Shown piece by piece: positions 32,866 through 41,938 of a stretch of DNA of 42,790 nt. The DNA lies in NCBI GenBank assembly GCA_025453675.1, contig JALOPW010000014.1, positions 1 through 42,790 of the forward strand. The letters run 5' to 3'. This DNA is from Methanolinea sp. Its GTDB lineage: Archaea > Halobacteriota > Methanomicrobia > Methanomicrobiales > Methanospirillaceae. The position numbers and the translations under genes are program-made. Positions within the stretch are counted from its first letter, which is position 1. Each line of letters opens with the position of its first letter. Below the pieces are notes generated by a model that saw only the letters and a list, made by a program, of their open reading frames with translations, was not told where the DNA came from and ran no database searches.

Positions 32866-33748
32866 GGGTCACTTCCGAGAGTATCTGGCAGGACCGGCAC
32901 ACGGCCCCGCATGGCTCACCGCAACGCTCACATGCCTGCAGACCCCCTCTCTCCCCGGCCCCGAGACCTGCCAGTTCTTCCCCCAGGTTTACCAGGGCAT
33001 GGCGGGTTCCGGGATGATCCAAAGCATATGCGTTGAGCATCTGCCGCACTCCCGCCCGCAGGGCGTTGTGGGAGTAGGGACACCGCCCGGGATCGAGGTT
33101 TCCCGTCTGCAGGTAGGAATAGAGCGCAACCTCGCGCTCGGGGATGTGGAGGAATGGCCTGATCCGGGGCACCATCCCCTCTGTCGGCCGGGGACTCCGC
33201 AACAACCGTCCGCTGTCTCCCCGAAGCACGTTCATCAGGACACTCTGGGCCTCATCATCCAGGTTGAACCCGAGAGCCAGGCGGGTCGCGTGCTCCTCCC
33301 TTGCGACTGCATTCAGGAGGTGACGGCGAAGTACCCCACAATAGGAGCAGGAGAGGGCATCCCCCTTTCTCAACACTATATCGTCGATTGTTGTCCCGTA
33401 TCTCTCCCTGAAAGAGACCGGGATATGCGGGATGCCGAGATCCTCTGCCATCCTCCTGGCCACACCAGGATCGCGGTAGCCTGAGATCCCCTCGTCCACG
33501 GTGATGGAAATGAGATGCACATCCCTTCTCCGGGACAGGAGGGAATGGAGAAAATGCATAAGGGCACCGGAATCCTTCCCCCCCGACAGGGCTACGGCAA
33601 TGGTATCGCCCGGCAGGATCCAGCGGCGACTCCGTATGTCACGCTTCACCTTGGACTCGAGATCGGAAATAAAATGTTCCCGGCAGAGATGAAGGCCGGA
33701 ATATCGCTGGAATAATATGGCAGGGCGCCTGCACTTGCTACAGCGCAT
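32855..33748 (-). CDS. tRNA 2-thiolation protein (TtuA/Ncs6 family)
   Basis: 297 aa. N-terminal zinc ribbon CSKCRRPAI with LCREHF, PP-loop SGGKDSG, central CSYCGVLRR, GFNLDDEAQ, and a C-terminal zinc ribbon CERCGEP with CRSC. This class uses ATP to thiolate tRNA uridines (position 34 or 54). ATG at 33748 matches the usual start MxCSKC. The frame is open to 33808, which would add 20 unsupported residues. It is divergent from the RIO2 kinase gene, 53 nt apart. Confidence 0.92.
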   Translation of the reverse strand: MRCSKCRRPAILFQRYSGLHLCREHFISDLESKVKRDIRSRRWILPGDTIAVALSGGKDSGALMHFLHSLLSRRRDVHLISITVDEGISGYRDPGVARRMAEDLGIPHIPVSFRERYGTTIDDIVLRKGDALSCSYCGVLRRHLLNAVAREEHATRLALGFNLDDEAQSVLMNVLRGDSGRLLRSPRPTEGMVPRIRPFLHIPEREVALYSYLQTGNLDPGRCPYSHNALRAGVRQMLNAYALDHPGTRHALVNLGEELAGLGAGERGGLQACERCGEPCGAVCRSCQILSEVTHVT

Positions 33749-33801
33749 GGAGGATATCAGATCAACCTTTATCATCCGGATAGATAAATGGTGTAGCACA
33801 C

Positions 33802-34659
33802 ATGGCAATTTCTGCCGACCATATCCGGCAGCTCCATCCTTTCGAGATACGTATTCTGAACACCCTGGAGCGCCTGATGAGGACCTACGCCTGGGTCCCG
33901 CTCGAACTGATAAAAAAATCTACAGGTTTATCCGAATCAGAAGTCCTCTTCCGCCTGGGGCGTCTCATGGAGATGGGCATGGTGCGCTATGACGTGGTGC
34001 CCTACGAAGGGTACAGCCTCATCTTTGCAGGCTACGATACCCTGGCCCTCCTCTCCCTCACAAGGAAGGGGACCGTATCCGCCCTCGGGTCGCAGATCGG
34101 GGAGGGGAAGGAGTCCGTGGTGTACGAGGCCCTCGGCCTGGGGAGCGTAGCCCTCAAGTTTCACCACGTGGGACAGCGGTCCTTCCAGTCGGTCCGCCTC
34201 TCCAGGGAGTATCTCCCCGAAGAAGGCCATTGCCCCTGGATATTCGCCTCCAGGTTCTCCGCAGAGCGGGAGCACACAGCCCTGAAAAAGCTTTATCCCC
34301 GTGTGCGAGTGCCACTCCCCATCGACCGGAACCGGAATGTGGTGGCCATGGAGTTCATCCATGGTGTGAACATGCACCGCTGCCACCTGCAGGATCCAGC
34401 ATTCACTATGGAGGCAATCCTTACATCTGTCTCTCTCGCCTACACCCTGGGCGTCATCCATGCAGACCTCTCGGAATACAACGTGATGATAGACGGGGAC
34501 GAGGTGGTGCTGATTGACTGGCCCCAGTGGATAGCGCCCGATCATCCCAATGCCGGGGAGATCCTTGCCCGGGACGTAGGAAATATACTCCGCTACTTCA
34601 AGCGCAAATATAAGATCGAGAGAGACCTCGCGACTGCAATCGCCAGGGTGACCGGATGA
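33802..34659 (+). CDS. rio2: RIO2 family atypical kinase
   Basis: 285 aa. N-terminal winged helix (1-85) with ELIKKSTGLSESEVLFRLGR, then the RIO kinase domain: P-loop GEGKESVVYEA, ALKFHH lysine, HADLSEYNVMI catalytic loop and VLIDWPQWI metal loop. RIO2 acts in small ribosomal subunit maturation, and archaeal homologues are ribosome-linked. It overlaps the next gene start by four bases (ATGA). Confidence 0.95.
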   Translation: MAISADHIRQLHPFEIRILNTLERLMRTYAWVPLELIKKSTGLSESEVLFRLGRLMEMGMVRYDVVPYEGYSLIFAGYDTLALLSLTRKGTVSALGSQIGEGKESVVYEALGLGSVALKFHHVGQRSFQSVRLSREYLPEEGHCPWIFASRFSAEREHTALKKLYPRVRVPLPIDRNRNVVAMEFIHGVNMHRCHLQDPAFTMEAILTSVSLAYTLGVIHADLSEYNVMIDGDEVVLIDWPQWIAPDHPNAGEILARDVGNILRYFKRKYKIERDLATAIARVTG

Positions 34660-36608
34660 AGATCTTCGGGATCGATGTGATCAAGGGTTCGGTGAGGTCC
34701 AGGTCGAAGAGGCCGATGTATGCCCTGGTGGTCCTGTCAGGTCACGAGATCGAGAGCGAGTCAGAGGTATCGGGATTCCGACTTTTACGCCTGTTGAACA
34801 GAGAGAAGCCTGATATCCTTGCAGTCGACAGCCTGCAGGAGATATCGGTGGACCAGCATGACCTCTTCTCATTCCTCCAGGCACTCCCCCCGTCGGTCAG
34901 GCTTGTACAGGTAACGGGAGGGGAAAAGAAGGAGACGCTTGGGAAAGTGGCCAGCAGGTTCAATATCAGTTTCAACCGGTTCGATCCTTTTGACGAGGCC
35001 CGCACTACTGCCAGGGTGGCAGCCCTCGGTGCCGGCGCAGAAGTGATTGCATTTGAGAATGAGAGCGAGATCGTAGTCAGCAGGCACAGGTCGCCCGGGA
35101 AGGGGGGATGGAGCCAGAACCGCTACGTGCGGAAGATGCACGGGGCAGTCCAGGCAAAGGCCAGGGAGATAGTGATGGAGCTTATGGCGGCCGGTTTGCG
35201 GTATGAGAAAAAAGAGACCCGGGCTTTTGGGGGGTGCAGCAGGGTCTCCTTCACCGTGCAGGCCCCCCGCGACCAGGTGCCGGTATCCACCTACCGCGGG
35301 GCGGATGTGCAGGTGCGCATCTCAGGCAAGAGACTGGAGAGGATACGCTTTCGCCCCCTCTCCCGCAAGCCCCCCTATCTTATCGCAGGGATCGATCCGG
35401 GGACGACCACGGCCATCGCCGCCCTTGACCTTGACGGCAACCTCCTCCTGCTGCAGAGCTCCCGCCAGATCTCGATGTCAGGGGTGATAGAGGCCCTCTA
35501 CCATGTAGGGAAGCCGCTGATCATCTCCTCCGACGTGCACGAGATGCCGTTCTCGGTGGAGAAGATCCGACGGGCCTTCAATGCAGTTGCACATACGCCA
35601 AGGCAGGACATGAGCGTGGAGGCCAAGCACACCCTCACTTCGGGATTCGTCTACCAGAACGATCACGAGCGTGACGCGCTCTCCGCGGCACTGGAGGCCT
35701 TCCGCACATACCGGAACAAGTTCCAGAGTCTGCAGAAACGGGTTCCCCCGGGATACGATCTGGAGGAGGTGAGGGCTGGGATCGTCCGGGGTCAGTCAGT
35801 GGAACAGGTGATCGGGGATCTGAAGGAGAAGGGTGCTCCGGCCGAGGAGAAGGCCCCCCCGGTGGAGATGAATGCCGTGAGGGACGAGCGGCTCCGGATA
35901 CTGGACGGGACGGTGAAGAGGCTCCGGACCCTCGTGGCCGAGCTTCAGGAAGACCTCCAGAAGCGGGACCAGCAGGTGATACGCCTGCAGGAGCGGTTGA
36001 AGAGGGTCCGTTCCCGTCAGGACGAGCGTGTGCGATCAGACGCCGAGATGGTCAAGAGGGACGTGATCATACAGAACCTGAAAAAGAGGCTCCGCAAGGA
36101 GGAGAGGTCGAATACGACCCTTAAAAAGCGGATAGAGAGGATGAAGGAGTTTGACGAGGCCCTGCTCTCGGGAGAGACCATCCCGCTCAAGATCCTGCCG
36201 GCCCTCACCAGGGAGGGGGTAAAGACTCTCGCAGGGGAGATGGGGATCCGGGAAGGCGATGTCCTGTACCTCCCACGGGTCGAGGGGTTCGGGAAGAACG
36301 CGGCAAAGGACCTGGCACAGGCAGGGATAGCCGCTCTCCTGGTGGGGGAGTACGCCGGCGAGACCGTCGCCCCCCAGGTGGAGGCCGTCTTTCGCGAGTT
36401 TTCTCTCCCGCTTCTCACCGGGGGCCAGGTCAGAGTGGTGGTGAAGGGGAAGAAGGGAGCAGCAGACCCCCTCCAGTACCGGGCGGCACTGAAGCGGTGG
36501 GAAGAGTCCCAGGTGCTGTACGAGAAGGAGAAGAAGGGCCAGATGCTGGAGCAGATCTTCCAGGAGTACCTCACCGAGAGGGGAAAGGAGATGAAGAAAG
36601 TTGGATGA
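34656..36608 (+). CDS. DUF460 protein, RNase H-like fold with coiled coil
   Basis: 650 aa. The N-terminal part (1-230) and a second core (about 240-350) carry RNase H/actin-like pieces: IFGIDVIKG and IAGIDPGTTTAIAALDLDG. From about 415 to 510 there is a long charged coiled coil, and the C-terminal ~130 residues form another globular domain. DUF460 is nearly confined to archaea and is predicted to be a nuclease-like protein. It lies between RIO2 and ThiL, overlapping both, as part of a translation-linked run. No function is established. Confidence 0.9.
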   Translation: MKIFGIDVIKGSVRSRSKRPMYALVVLSGHEIESESEVSGFRLLRLLNREKPDILAVDSLQEISVDQHDLFSFLQALPPSVRLVQVTGGEKKETLGKVASRFNISFNRFDPFDEARTTARVAALGAGAEVIAFENESEIVVSRHRSPGKGGWSQNRYVRKMHGAVQAKAREIVMELMAAGLRYEKKETRAFGGCSRVSFTVQAPRDQVPVSTYRGADVQVRISGKRLERIRFRPLSRKPPYLIAGIDPGTTTAIAALDLDGNLLLLQSSRQISMSGVIEALYHVGKPLIISSDVHEMPFSVEKIRRAFNAVAHTPRQDMSVEAKHTLTSGFVYQNDHERDALSAALEAFRTYRNKFQSLQKRVPPGYDLEEVRAGIVRGQSVEQVIGDLKEKGAPAEEKAPPVEMNAVRDERLRILDGTVKRLRTLVAELQEDLQKRDQQVIRLQERLKRVRSRQDERVRSDAEMVKRDVIIQNLKKRLRKEERSNTTLKKRIERMKEFDEALLSGETIPLKILPALTREGVKTLAGEMGIREGDVLYLPRVEGFGKNAAKDLAQAGIAALLVGEYAGETVAPQVEAVFREFSLPLLTGGQVRVVVKGKKGAADPLQYRAALKRWEESQVLYEKEKKGQMLEQIFQEYLTERGKEMKKVG

Positions 36609-37467
36609 GCGGGATTTAAAGCGGGTGGTGATGGAGGTGGTGGGAAGAGACGCAGTACTTGATGACTGTGCCATCCTCCCCGACGGTGATCGGTTCCTGG
36701 TCTTCTCCACGGACATGGTGCACGCAAGCACCGATTTTCCGGCAGGGATGTCTGACTGGCAGGTGGGCTGGATGAGCGTGGCAGTGACGCTCTCGGATAT
36801 CGCGGCCATGGGTGCAGACCCGGCAGATATCCTCCTGGCTATAGGTCTTGATGACCCCTCCCGCCTGCGCCCCATACTGGAAGGGGCAAAAGAGTGCTGT
36901 GACACGTATGGTGCACGGTTTGCCGGAGGAGACCTGGACTGCCATCGGGAACTCACCCTGGTCAGCTCGGGAATTGGGTTCTCTGATCACCCGGTCCGGA
37001 GGGCCGGCTCAAGGGTGGGAGACGTGATCGGGATCGTCGGGATACCCGGGAGGGCCCAGGCCGCGCTTGAGGGGTTCCCCGCATATCGCGAGTACCTCTT
37101 CACCCCGCGTCCCCGGGTGGAGGAGGGACGCGCCCTGGCCAGATCCGGGGTCACGTCAATGATGGACGTGAGCGACGGGCTCCTTGTCTCTCTCTCTGAT
37201 ATGCTCGATGCGAACCGTTGCGGTTATGAAATAACTACGTCCAGGATACCGGGAATAGAGGGAATTCCAGGTGATGTCTCGCGGGATCTTGCCCTCCGGG
37301 GAGGGGGGGACTTCGGCCTCCTGTTCACCTGCCCCCCGGAGATCCTCCCCCTGTCCATTCCCGACCTGTTTGTCATCGGCCGGGTTATTGCTGAACCTGT
37401 AGTGAAGGTTGACGGGCGCCCTGCAACGATCCAGGGATATCAGCACCGCTGGGACGATGGATCCTAG
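36601..37467 (+). CDS. thiL: Thiamine-monophosphate kinase
   Basis: 288 aa. ThiL makes thiamine diphosphate. Motifs: LDDCAIL (metal-binding Asp pair), FSTDMVHASTDFP, MSVAVTLSDIAAMGA, DVSDGLL. The usual GGEDYELLFT appears as GGGDFGLLFT, a change at acidic positions that normally contact substrate; activity is probable but should be checked. The start is TTG at 36601, inside the DUF460 stop region; the nearby ATG at 36605 is in another frame. Convergent with the TPR lipoprotein gene, overlapping by four bases. Confidence 0.9.
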   Translation: MDERDLKRVVMEVVGRDAVLDDCAILPDGDRFLVFSTDMVHASTDFPAGMSDWQVGWMSVAVTLSDIAAMGADPADILLAIGLDDPSRLRPILEGAKECCDTYGARFAGGDLDCHRELTLVSSGIGFSDHPVRRAGSRVGDVIGIVGIPGRAQAALEGFPAYREYLFTPRPRVEEGRALARSGVTSMMDVSDGLLVSLSDMLDANRCGYEITTSRIPGIEGIPGDVSRDLALRGGGDFGLLFTCPPEILPLSIPDLFVIGRVIAEPVVKVDGRPATIQGYQHRWDDGS

Positions 37468-39440
37468 GATTGGATATAAGAGGGCCAGATCACACGCATT
37501 GCCTCTACCCTTCCGTGCTTGGCATCGGTGTCGTTGGGATTCAGCTCAAGCGCCCGGTCGAAGGACTTGATTGCCTCCTGGACACGCCCCAATTTTACCA
37601 GGGCATACCCGCGGTATGACCAGGCAAATGAGACATTTGGATCGATCGCAAGGATCTTATCATAGGTCTCCAGTGCCTTCTCAAACTGTCCGGTCCGGTA
37701 ATAGGCAACGCCCTGGTAAACAAGTGCCTCATGGTTGTTGGAATCGATCCCGAGCACCGTATCGTAGTTCTGAATGGCACCAAGGAAGTCGCCAAGTTCG
37801 ATCTGGATCATCGCTTTCCACAGAAGTATCTCAATATTGAATGGATCGCTTTCAAGTATACGATTATAGATGAGCATTGCCTCTCCTGGGCGTTTCACAG
37901 CGGCGAGTGCATATGCCTTTCTGATAAGGAGCGTCTGGTTCCCGGGATCTTTTCTCAACTCATTCTCGGTGATCAGGATTGCCTCCTCTCCTCTCCCAAG
38001 GCCTTGTAGGGCTGCGACTTTGTATACCCATGCCGCGGAGTTCTTGGGATCGATCGAGAGGACTCTGTCATATGCTTCAATGGCTCCCTGGTAGTCCTTT
38101 GCACCCTGGAGTGCGTACCCCTTGTTGAGCCAAAACTCAAGGGAGGCCGGGGTGATTGCAAGAGCTTGATCAAATGAGATGGAGGCATCCTGGAACATCC
38201 CCTTCTGGAGACGTGCCATCCCCTGGGTTGACCAGGCATATGCGTTGCGGGGATCAAGTTCAACTGCCCGCGTCGCATCCCTTAAAGCCTCATCATACTC
38301 CCCGAGGCGGAGGTAGGCCAGCCCCCGGTAAGCCCATGCAGGGGGGAATGCGGGTTCCAGGGTGATGGCCTCGTCAAGATCGCTGATTGCAACCTGGTAA
38401 CGGCCAAGGCTCAGATAGGAAAAACCCCTGTTGGTGAGTGCGGCCACATTATCAGGACTTGCATTGAGTGCCGATGAATATGCGTTCACCGCATCCTCAT
38501 AGCGCCCAAGTGCATTATAGGAAAAACCCTTGTTGTTCCAGGCTACGCTGTTCTGTGGGTCCAGTGCAATTGCCTTGTCCGCTGAATCAAGCGATTCATT
38601 GAATTTTCCGAGATTATTGAGCAGAAAACTCCTGTACGCCCAGAATGTCGCATTCTTGGGATCGAGTGCAATCGCGCGGTCATATGTATCTATGGCGGCA
38701 CTGGATCTTCCCATCGCCGACTGGATGGATGCCATATGGGAGATCAGCACGGTGTTGTTGGGCAAATACAGGAGTGCATACTCATACGCGGCAAGTGCCT
38801 CCTGATATTTCCCAAATTGGGAGAGGAGATCCCCCTTTGCGAACGCCGCTTCACCATAGGAAGGACTGATGTTGATGGCACCGTCGTATGCGCGAAGCGC
38901 CTGGTCAAATTCCTTCAGAGCGACGAGCACATCCCCGAGGTTCTTTGCAGCTGGTGCAAAGGTCTTGTTCGTCCGAAGAGCCATTGAGAACGCCGCGGCG
39001 GCATCCTTGTACCGCCCTTCCCGGGCCAGGGTCTCACCAACCCCGTTCCAGGCCATGGTGGCATTGGGTTCGAGAGCGATTGCACGATCGTATGCCTTTA
39101 ATGCCTCGTCATTCCTTCCCATATCGGCGAGGATATCACCCAGGTTGATCCAGACTGGCACAGGTGTGGGATCAAGGACCAGGGATTGATCATAAGACCG
39201 GAGTGCGTCTTCATTTCGTCCCATCAACTGCAGGATGTCTCCTCTTCCGGACCAGGCGGCGCTGTTATTGGCATTCAGAGAAATTGCCTCGTCATACATG
39301 GCGAGGGATTGGTTGAGTTCTCCCTTACCCTGCAGTTCCCTGGCCTTCTCCAGAGGATCTCCAGGTTGCGATGAGATGCACCCGGAAAGCGATATGCATA
39401 CCAGGACAAGGAGGAGTAAGAGCCAGAGATTGATCTTCAT
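37464..39440 (-). CDS. TPR-repeat lipoprotein
   Basis: 658 aa. Signal sequence with a lipobox (LSGC, Cys21), then about 17-18 tetratricopeptide repeats of 34 residues filling the rest of the protein, each with the pattern W.NKG...LG.Y..A...YD.AI.LDP. Such proteins are protein-protein scaffolds, here tethered to the outer face of the membrane. ATG at 39440 is the start of the hydrophobic signal; the frame is open to 39545 but that part crosses the terminator of the gene upstream. No partner can be named. Confidence 0.9.
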   Translation of the reverse strand: MKINLWLLLLLVLVCISLSGCISSQPGDPLEKARELQGKGELNQSLAMYDEAISLNANNSAAWSGRGDILQLMGRNEDALRSYDQSLVLDPTPVPVWINLGDILADMGRNDEALKAYDRAIALEPNATMAWNGVGETLAREGRYKDAAAAFSMALRTNKTFAPAAKNLGDVLVALKEFDQALRAYDGAINISPSYGEAAFAKGDLLSQFGKYQEALAAYEYALLYLPNNTVLISHMASIQSAMGRSSAAIDTYDRAIALDPKNATFWAYRSFLLNNLGKFNESLDSADKAIALDPQNSVAWNNKGFSYNALGRYEDAVNAYSSALNASPDNVAALTNRGFSYLSLGRYQVAISDLDEAITLEPAFPPAWAYRGLAYLRLGEYDEALRDATRAVELDPRNAYAWSTQGMARLQKGMFQDASISFDQALAITPASLEFWLNKGYALQGAKDYQGAIEAYDRVLSIDPKNSAAWVYKVAALQGLGRGEEAILITENELRKDPGNQTLLIRKAYALAAVKRPGEAMLIYNRILESDPFNIEILLWKAMIQIELGDFLGAIQNYDTVLGIDSNNHEALVYQGVAYYRTGQFEKALETYDKILAIDPNVSFAWSYRGYALVKLGRVQEAIKSFDRALELNPNDTDAKHGRVEAMRVIWPSYIQS

Positions 39441-39544
39441 CTTTAGAATTTCGACATGGAAGCTCTTAACATCTGTGGAACCTGCGGGTATCTTGGGATA
39501 CTCCCCAGGTTCATCATATGCTGATTCGATGAAAAAAGATTTCA

Positions 39545-39563
39545 TAGGGCATTTTCTGCCCTA
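39545..39563 (-). terminator. Terminator of the first secreted-family gene
   Basis: TAGGGCA and TGCCCTA make a perfect 7-bp stem around a 5-nt loop. On the minus strand it is followed by a T6 run (39533-39538), 25 nt after the stop of the gene at 39588. Confidence 0.75.
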
Positions 39564-39587
39564 CACCAGACTGTGGTTGATCAGGTC

Positions 39588-40517
39588 TCAAATCCTGCGC
39601 ACACCGGACTGGTAGCTCATCGACTTACTGAAGGACTCGATTATACCGGATGCGGTGGTCTTCTCTTTATACACGAGATCGCCGCCCTGCATGAAGCCAT
39701 TCGCAGGAGACAAGGCTCCCGTGTCAGGGTTGTAGAACATGCCGTTGTAGGTGATGCCACCGTTTATACCTGTGGGGAACACATTGCCAGTCCTGCCTTC
39801 CATGATGTGTGCATTGATCCAGGCGGCGGCAGAGCCCACCCCTGAGAGACCGACACTGTACTGCATTCCGACGGGTACATCTGCAGAGGCTGACACATGG
39901 CGCTCGTTTGCCCGGGTGATCATCGAGACCTGGGATCCGGTGAAGGAACTGCCCATCTCGACCACATTGCAGTATGCCGGGATGAAGCCGTTATCTCCAG
40001 TGGAGAACGGGCACATCATGCTGTTACCAGCAGACGACCCCTGGCTCGCTGCATCGAGCAGCAAACTCTCTGAGAATGTCGCTCTGCCGAAGGCATCATC
40101 AAACGACACGAAATCGAACTGCGTGGTCGTCTCGAAGTTGTTCTGGTTCGCCACCTGGTTCCCGGTGTTGAGGCTCACTACCTTGTCCCACTCGGTGTAC
40201 CCGTTGTCCGCCATTGTCTGTTCGCTGTAGGACATGGTATACTGCGTCTCAGGAGTCCAGAGTTGCGTAGTGGGATCGATAACCCCGTTGTCACCCACAT
40301 CATCGCTGTAATTATTCAGCGGGGGGTTGTTCCTCAGGTCCTGATTCGAAGATACCCAGACTCCCTCGGCACTATCGGTAAATGTGCCATAGACCACCAC
40401 ATGGGTGACCGTGGTGATCCCCTGCGTCTGACGGGTGGCTTCGACAGGGTCGTCGGCCATTACCATCCCTGAAAGGAGGATGAGCAAGGCAACTGCCACG
40501 ATTCTTAGTCTTTTCAT
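39588..40517 (-). CDS. Secreted protein, family copy 1 (long form)
   Basis: 309 aa. Signal peptide 1-22 (ending VMA). The first ~160 mature residues are unique (Asn/Thr/Asp-rich, surface-like). From about 180 on, the protein shares a domain with the gene at 40817: YCNVVEMGSSFTGSQVSM, LSGVGSAAAWINAHIMEGRT, FYNPDTGALSP and KEKTTASGIIESFSKSMS. I recognise no named domain. GGAGAGG precedes the ATG, and a TATA (40561-40570) lies upstream. Presumably an extracellular or envelope protein. Confidence 0.8.
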   Translation of the reverse strand: MKRLRIVAVALLILLSGMVMADDPVEATRQTQGITTVTHVVVYGTFTDSAEGVWVSSNQDLRNNPPLNNYSDDVGDNGVIDPTTQLWTPETQYTMSYSEQTMADNGYTEWDKVVSLNTGNQVANQNNFETTTQFDFVSFDDAFGRATFSESLLLDAASQGSSAGNSMMCPFSTGDNGFIPAYCNVVEMGSSFTGSQVSMITRANERHVSASADVPVGMQYSVGLSGVGSAAAWINAHIMEGRTGNVFPTGINGGITYNGMFYNPDTGALSPANGFMQGGDLVYKEKTTASGIIESFSKSMSYQSGVRRI

Positions 40518-40560
40518 TGATCCTCTCCTGTATTTTTCATTCCGGTACTCCCAGCATCAG

Positions 40561-40571
40561 ACTAAATAAAT
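40561..40571 (-). promoter_or_regulatory. TATA box for secreted-family copy 1
   Basis: Minus-strand TTTATTTAGT, about 48 nt upstream of the ATG at 40517, predicts a leader of roughly 23 nt containing GGAGAGG. The rest of the 299-nt gap (40518-40816) holds the terminator of copy 2 and no gene. Confidence 0.55.
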
Positions 40572-40756
40572 CGGTCTGTTGAGATAAATACTTTCTGAGA
40601 TGTGAGATGCCATGGGTATTATCTCATGAATTATTCTTTCCTGTTCAGGAATCTCGTTAGACCATTGACTGTTTTACACTACGAAATTCCCGGAAATGAG
40701 TGAGAATTACCCCGCTATGGAGAAGGACAATTGACACAGAAAATAAAACCCATTTT

Positions 40757-40781
40757 CAAAGACTGCCATCGGCTCTTTGAG
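40757..40781 (-). terminator. Putative terminator of secreted-family copy 2
   Basis: TCAAAGA (40757-40763) pairs with TCTTTGA (40775-40781), with an inner GCC/GGC stem. A T7 run (40789-40795 on the minus strand) lies before it, just after the stop codon at 40817. Confidence 0.5.
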
Positions 40782-40816
40782 TGAACGAAAAAAATTACAG
40801 TGATGATACCGCAGTC

Positions 40817-41269
40817 TCAACCCAGCACAGAGCTGCCACTGTTGCTCATCTGGATGCTCATCGTCTTACTGAAATCCTTTATTATGCCGGATGCGGTGGT
40901 CTTTTCCTTGTAGACAAGGTCAGTCCCCTGCATGAAACCGTTGTTTGGAGATATCCCCCCGGTGTCGGGGTTATAGAAGAACGGGCTATAGAGGGTTCCA
41001 CCGTTCAAACCTGTGGGAAATGCAATGCCAGTCCGGCCTTCCATGAGGTGTGCGTTGATCCAGGCAGACGCAGTACCCACTCCCGAGAGGCTGACACTAT
41101 AGTCCATGCCGACTGGATTTTGACTGGCAGTAGTGACCATTGATACACGGGAACCTGTGAAGGAGCTGCCCATCTCGGCCACATTGCTATAGGCCGGAAT
41201 GTAGTCAGCCATTGCGGTTCCGACAGTAAAAATTGCCAGGGCCAGTATGAGTAGAGTGTATTTTTTCAT
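40817..41269 (-). CDS. Secreted protein, family copy 2 (domain only)
   Basis: 150 aa. Signal peptide 1-21 (ending AMA), then directly the shared domain: YIPAYSNVAEMGSSFTG, LSGVGTASAWINAHLMEGRT, FYNPDTGGISPNNGFMQG and KEKTTASGIIKDFSKTMS. It shows that the domain can stand alone as a ~130-residue secreted unit, without the long N-terminal region of copy 1. TATA at 41319-41328 and a palindrome (41295-41309) precede it. Function unknown. Confidence 0.8.
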   Translation of the reverse strand: MKKYTLLILALAIFTVGTAMADYIPAYSNVAEMGSSFTGSRVSMVTTASQNPVGMDYSVSLSGVGTASAWINAHLMEGRTGIAFPTGLNGGTLYSPFFYNPDTGGISPNNGFMQGTDLVYKEKTTASGIIKDFSKTMSIQMSNSGSSVLG

Positions 41270-41294
41270 GTTCTCACGGTCCTATGAATGATGA

Positions 41295-41309
41295 ATATTA
41301 CAGTAATAT
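41295..41309. promoter_or_regulatory. Palindrome at the start of copy 2 transcription
   Basis: ATATTAC A GTAATAT, two perfect 7-bp arms around one base, lying about 25 nt downstream of the TATA box, where transcription should begin. Candidate operator; no equivalent is evident before copy 1. Confidence 0.4.
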
Positions 41310-41318
41310 CTTAAGTGG

Positions 41319-41328
41319 AATTATAAAG
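41319..41328 (-). promoter_or_regulatory. TATA box for secreted-family copy 2
   Basis: Minus-strand CTTTATAATT, about 54 nt upstream of the ATG at 41269. The wider gap 41270-41938 (669 nt) has no convincing gene. Besides this promoter it holds two hairpins, at 41744-41760 and 41831-41852. Confidence 0.6.
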
Positions 41329-41830
41329 ACTTTCTCCTCGCACTGCTGTGTTGTGGTAATCCAAACCACTCTCTGCAGAATCACTCCTCAAGATATGCGA
41401 TTATCCGCTCTGCAGATTCCACCCCTGGCTATCACCCGGTTTCCAGCCAGGAACAGGGAGAATGGGAATCATTCATGAGTGCCAATAGCGATTGGTGGTA
41501 TTGTGAGCCCAATTTCCGGGGCACTCTGGAATACATATCTGTTGTTGGTCTGCCCTATTTCCGCCATTTGATAATATGTTCAATATTCCAGGCATTTCTC
41601 AATACCTCTCAATGCCATCGTGGAAAAAAGGGCTAAAATTCCAACTTTATGAGGTGATTGTGAATAATGTCCATACCTTCCGGGCATTCCAACCTGAAAA
41701 AACTACATGATCCTCCTCGAGACACATGCATATGCGTTCATGGAAATGGCGCAGCCATTTTCATATTAACCGCCTATGACCGCCGTACGGTCGAGCATAC
41801 ATCAGGAAAAACACGAAGTGATTTTGGTAT

Positions 41831-41852
41831 GAAAACCGCAGCGGCGGTTTTC
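41831..41852. terminator. Strong hairpin downstream of the 17-residue-repeat gene
   Basis: GAAAACCGC (41831-41839) and GCGGTTTTC (41844-41852), nine perfect pairs with a 4-nt loop, 87 nt past the stop at 41939. A weaker hairpin (AAATGGC/GCCATTT) follows at 41744-41760. Either may end transcription of that gene. Confidence 0.4.
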
Positions 41853-41938
41853 ATCAGTGAGGCATGTGACCAGAAGGTATCCTGTGTGTTTCATTGGAAA
41901 AAAAAGAGTGGAAGTCCCCACTGTCTGTATTCTTCAGG

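Noticed and set aside
37464-39545. Longer TPR protein starting at 39545
   Set aside because: The first 35 residues cover the terminator of the preceding gene, and the hydrophobic signal with lipobox starts at 39440.
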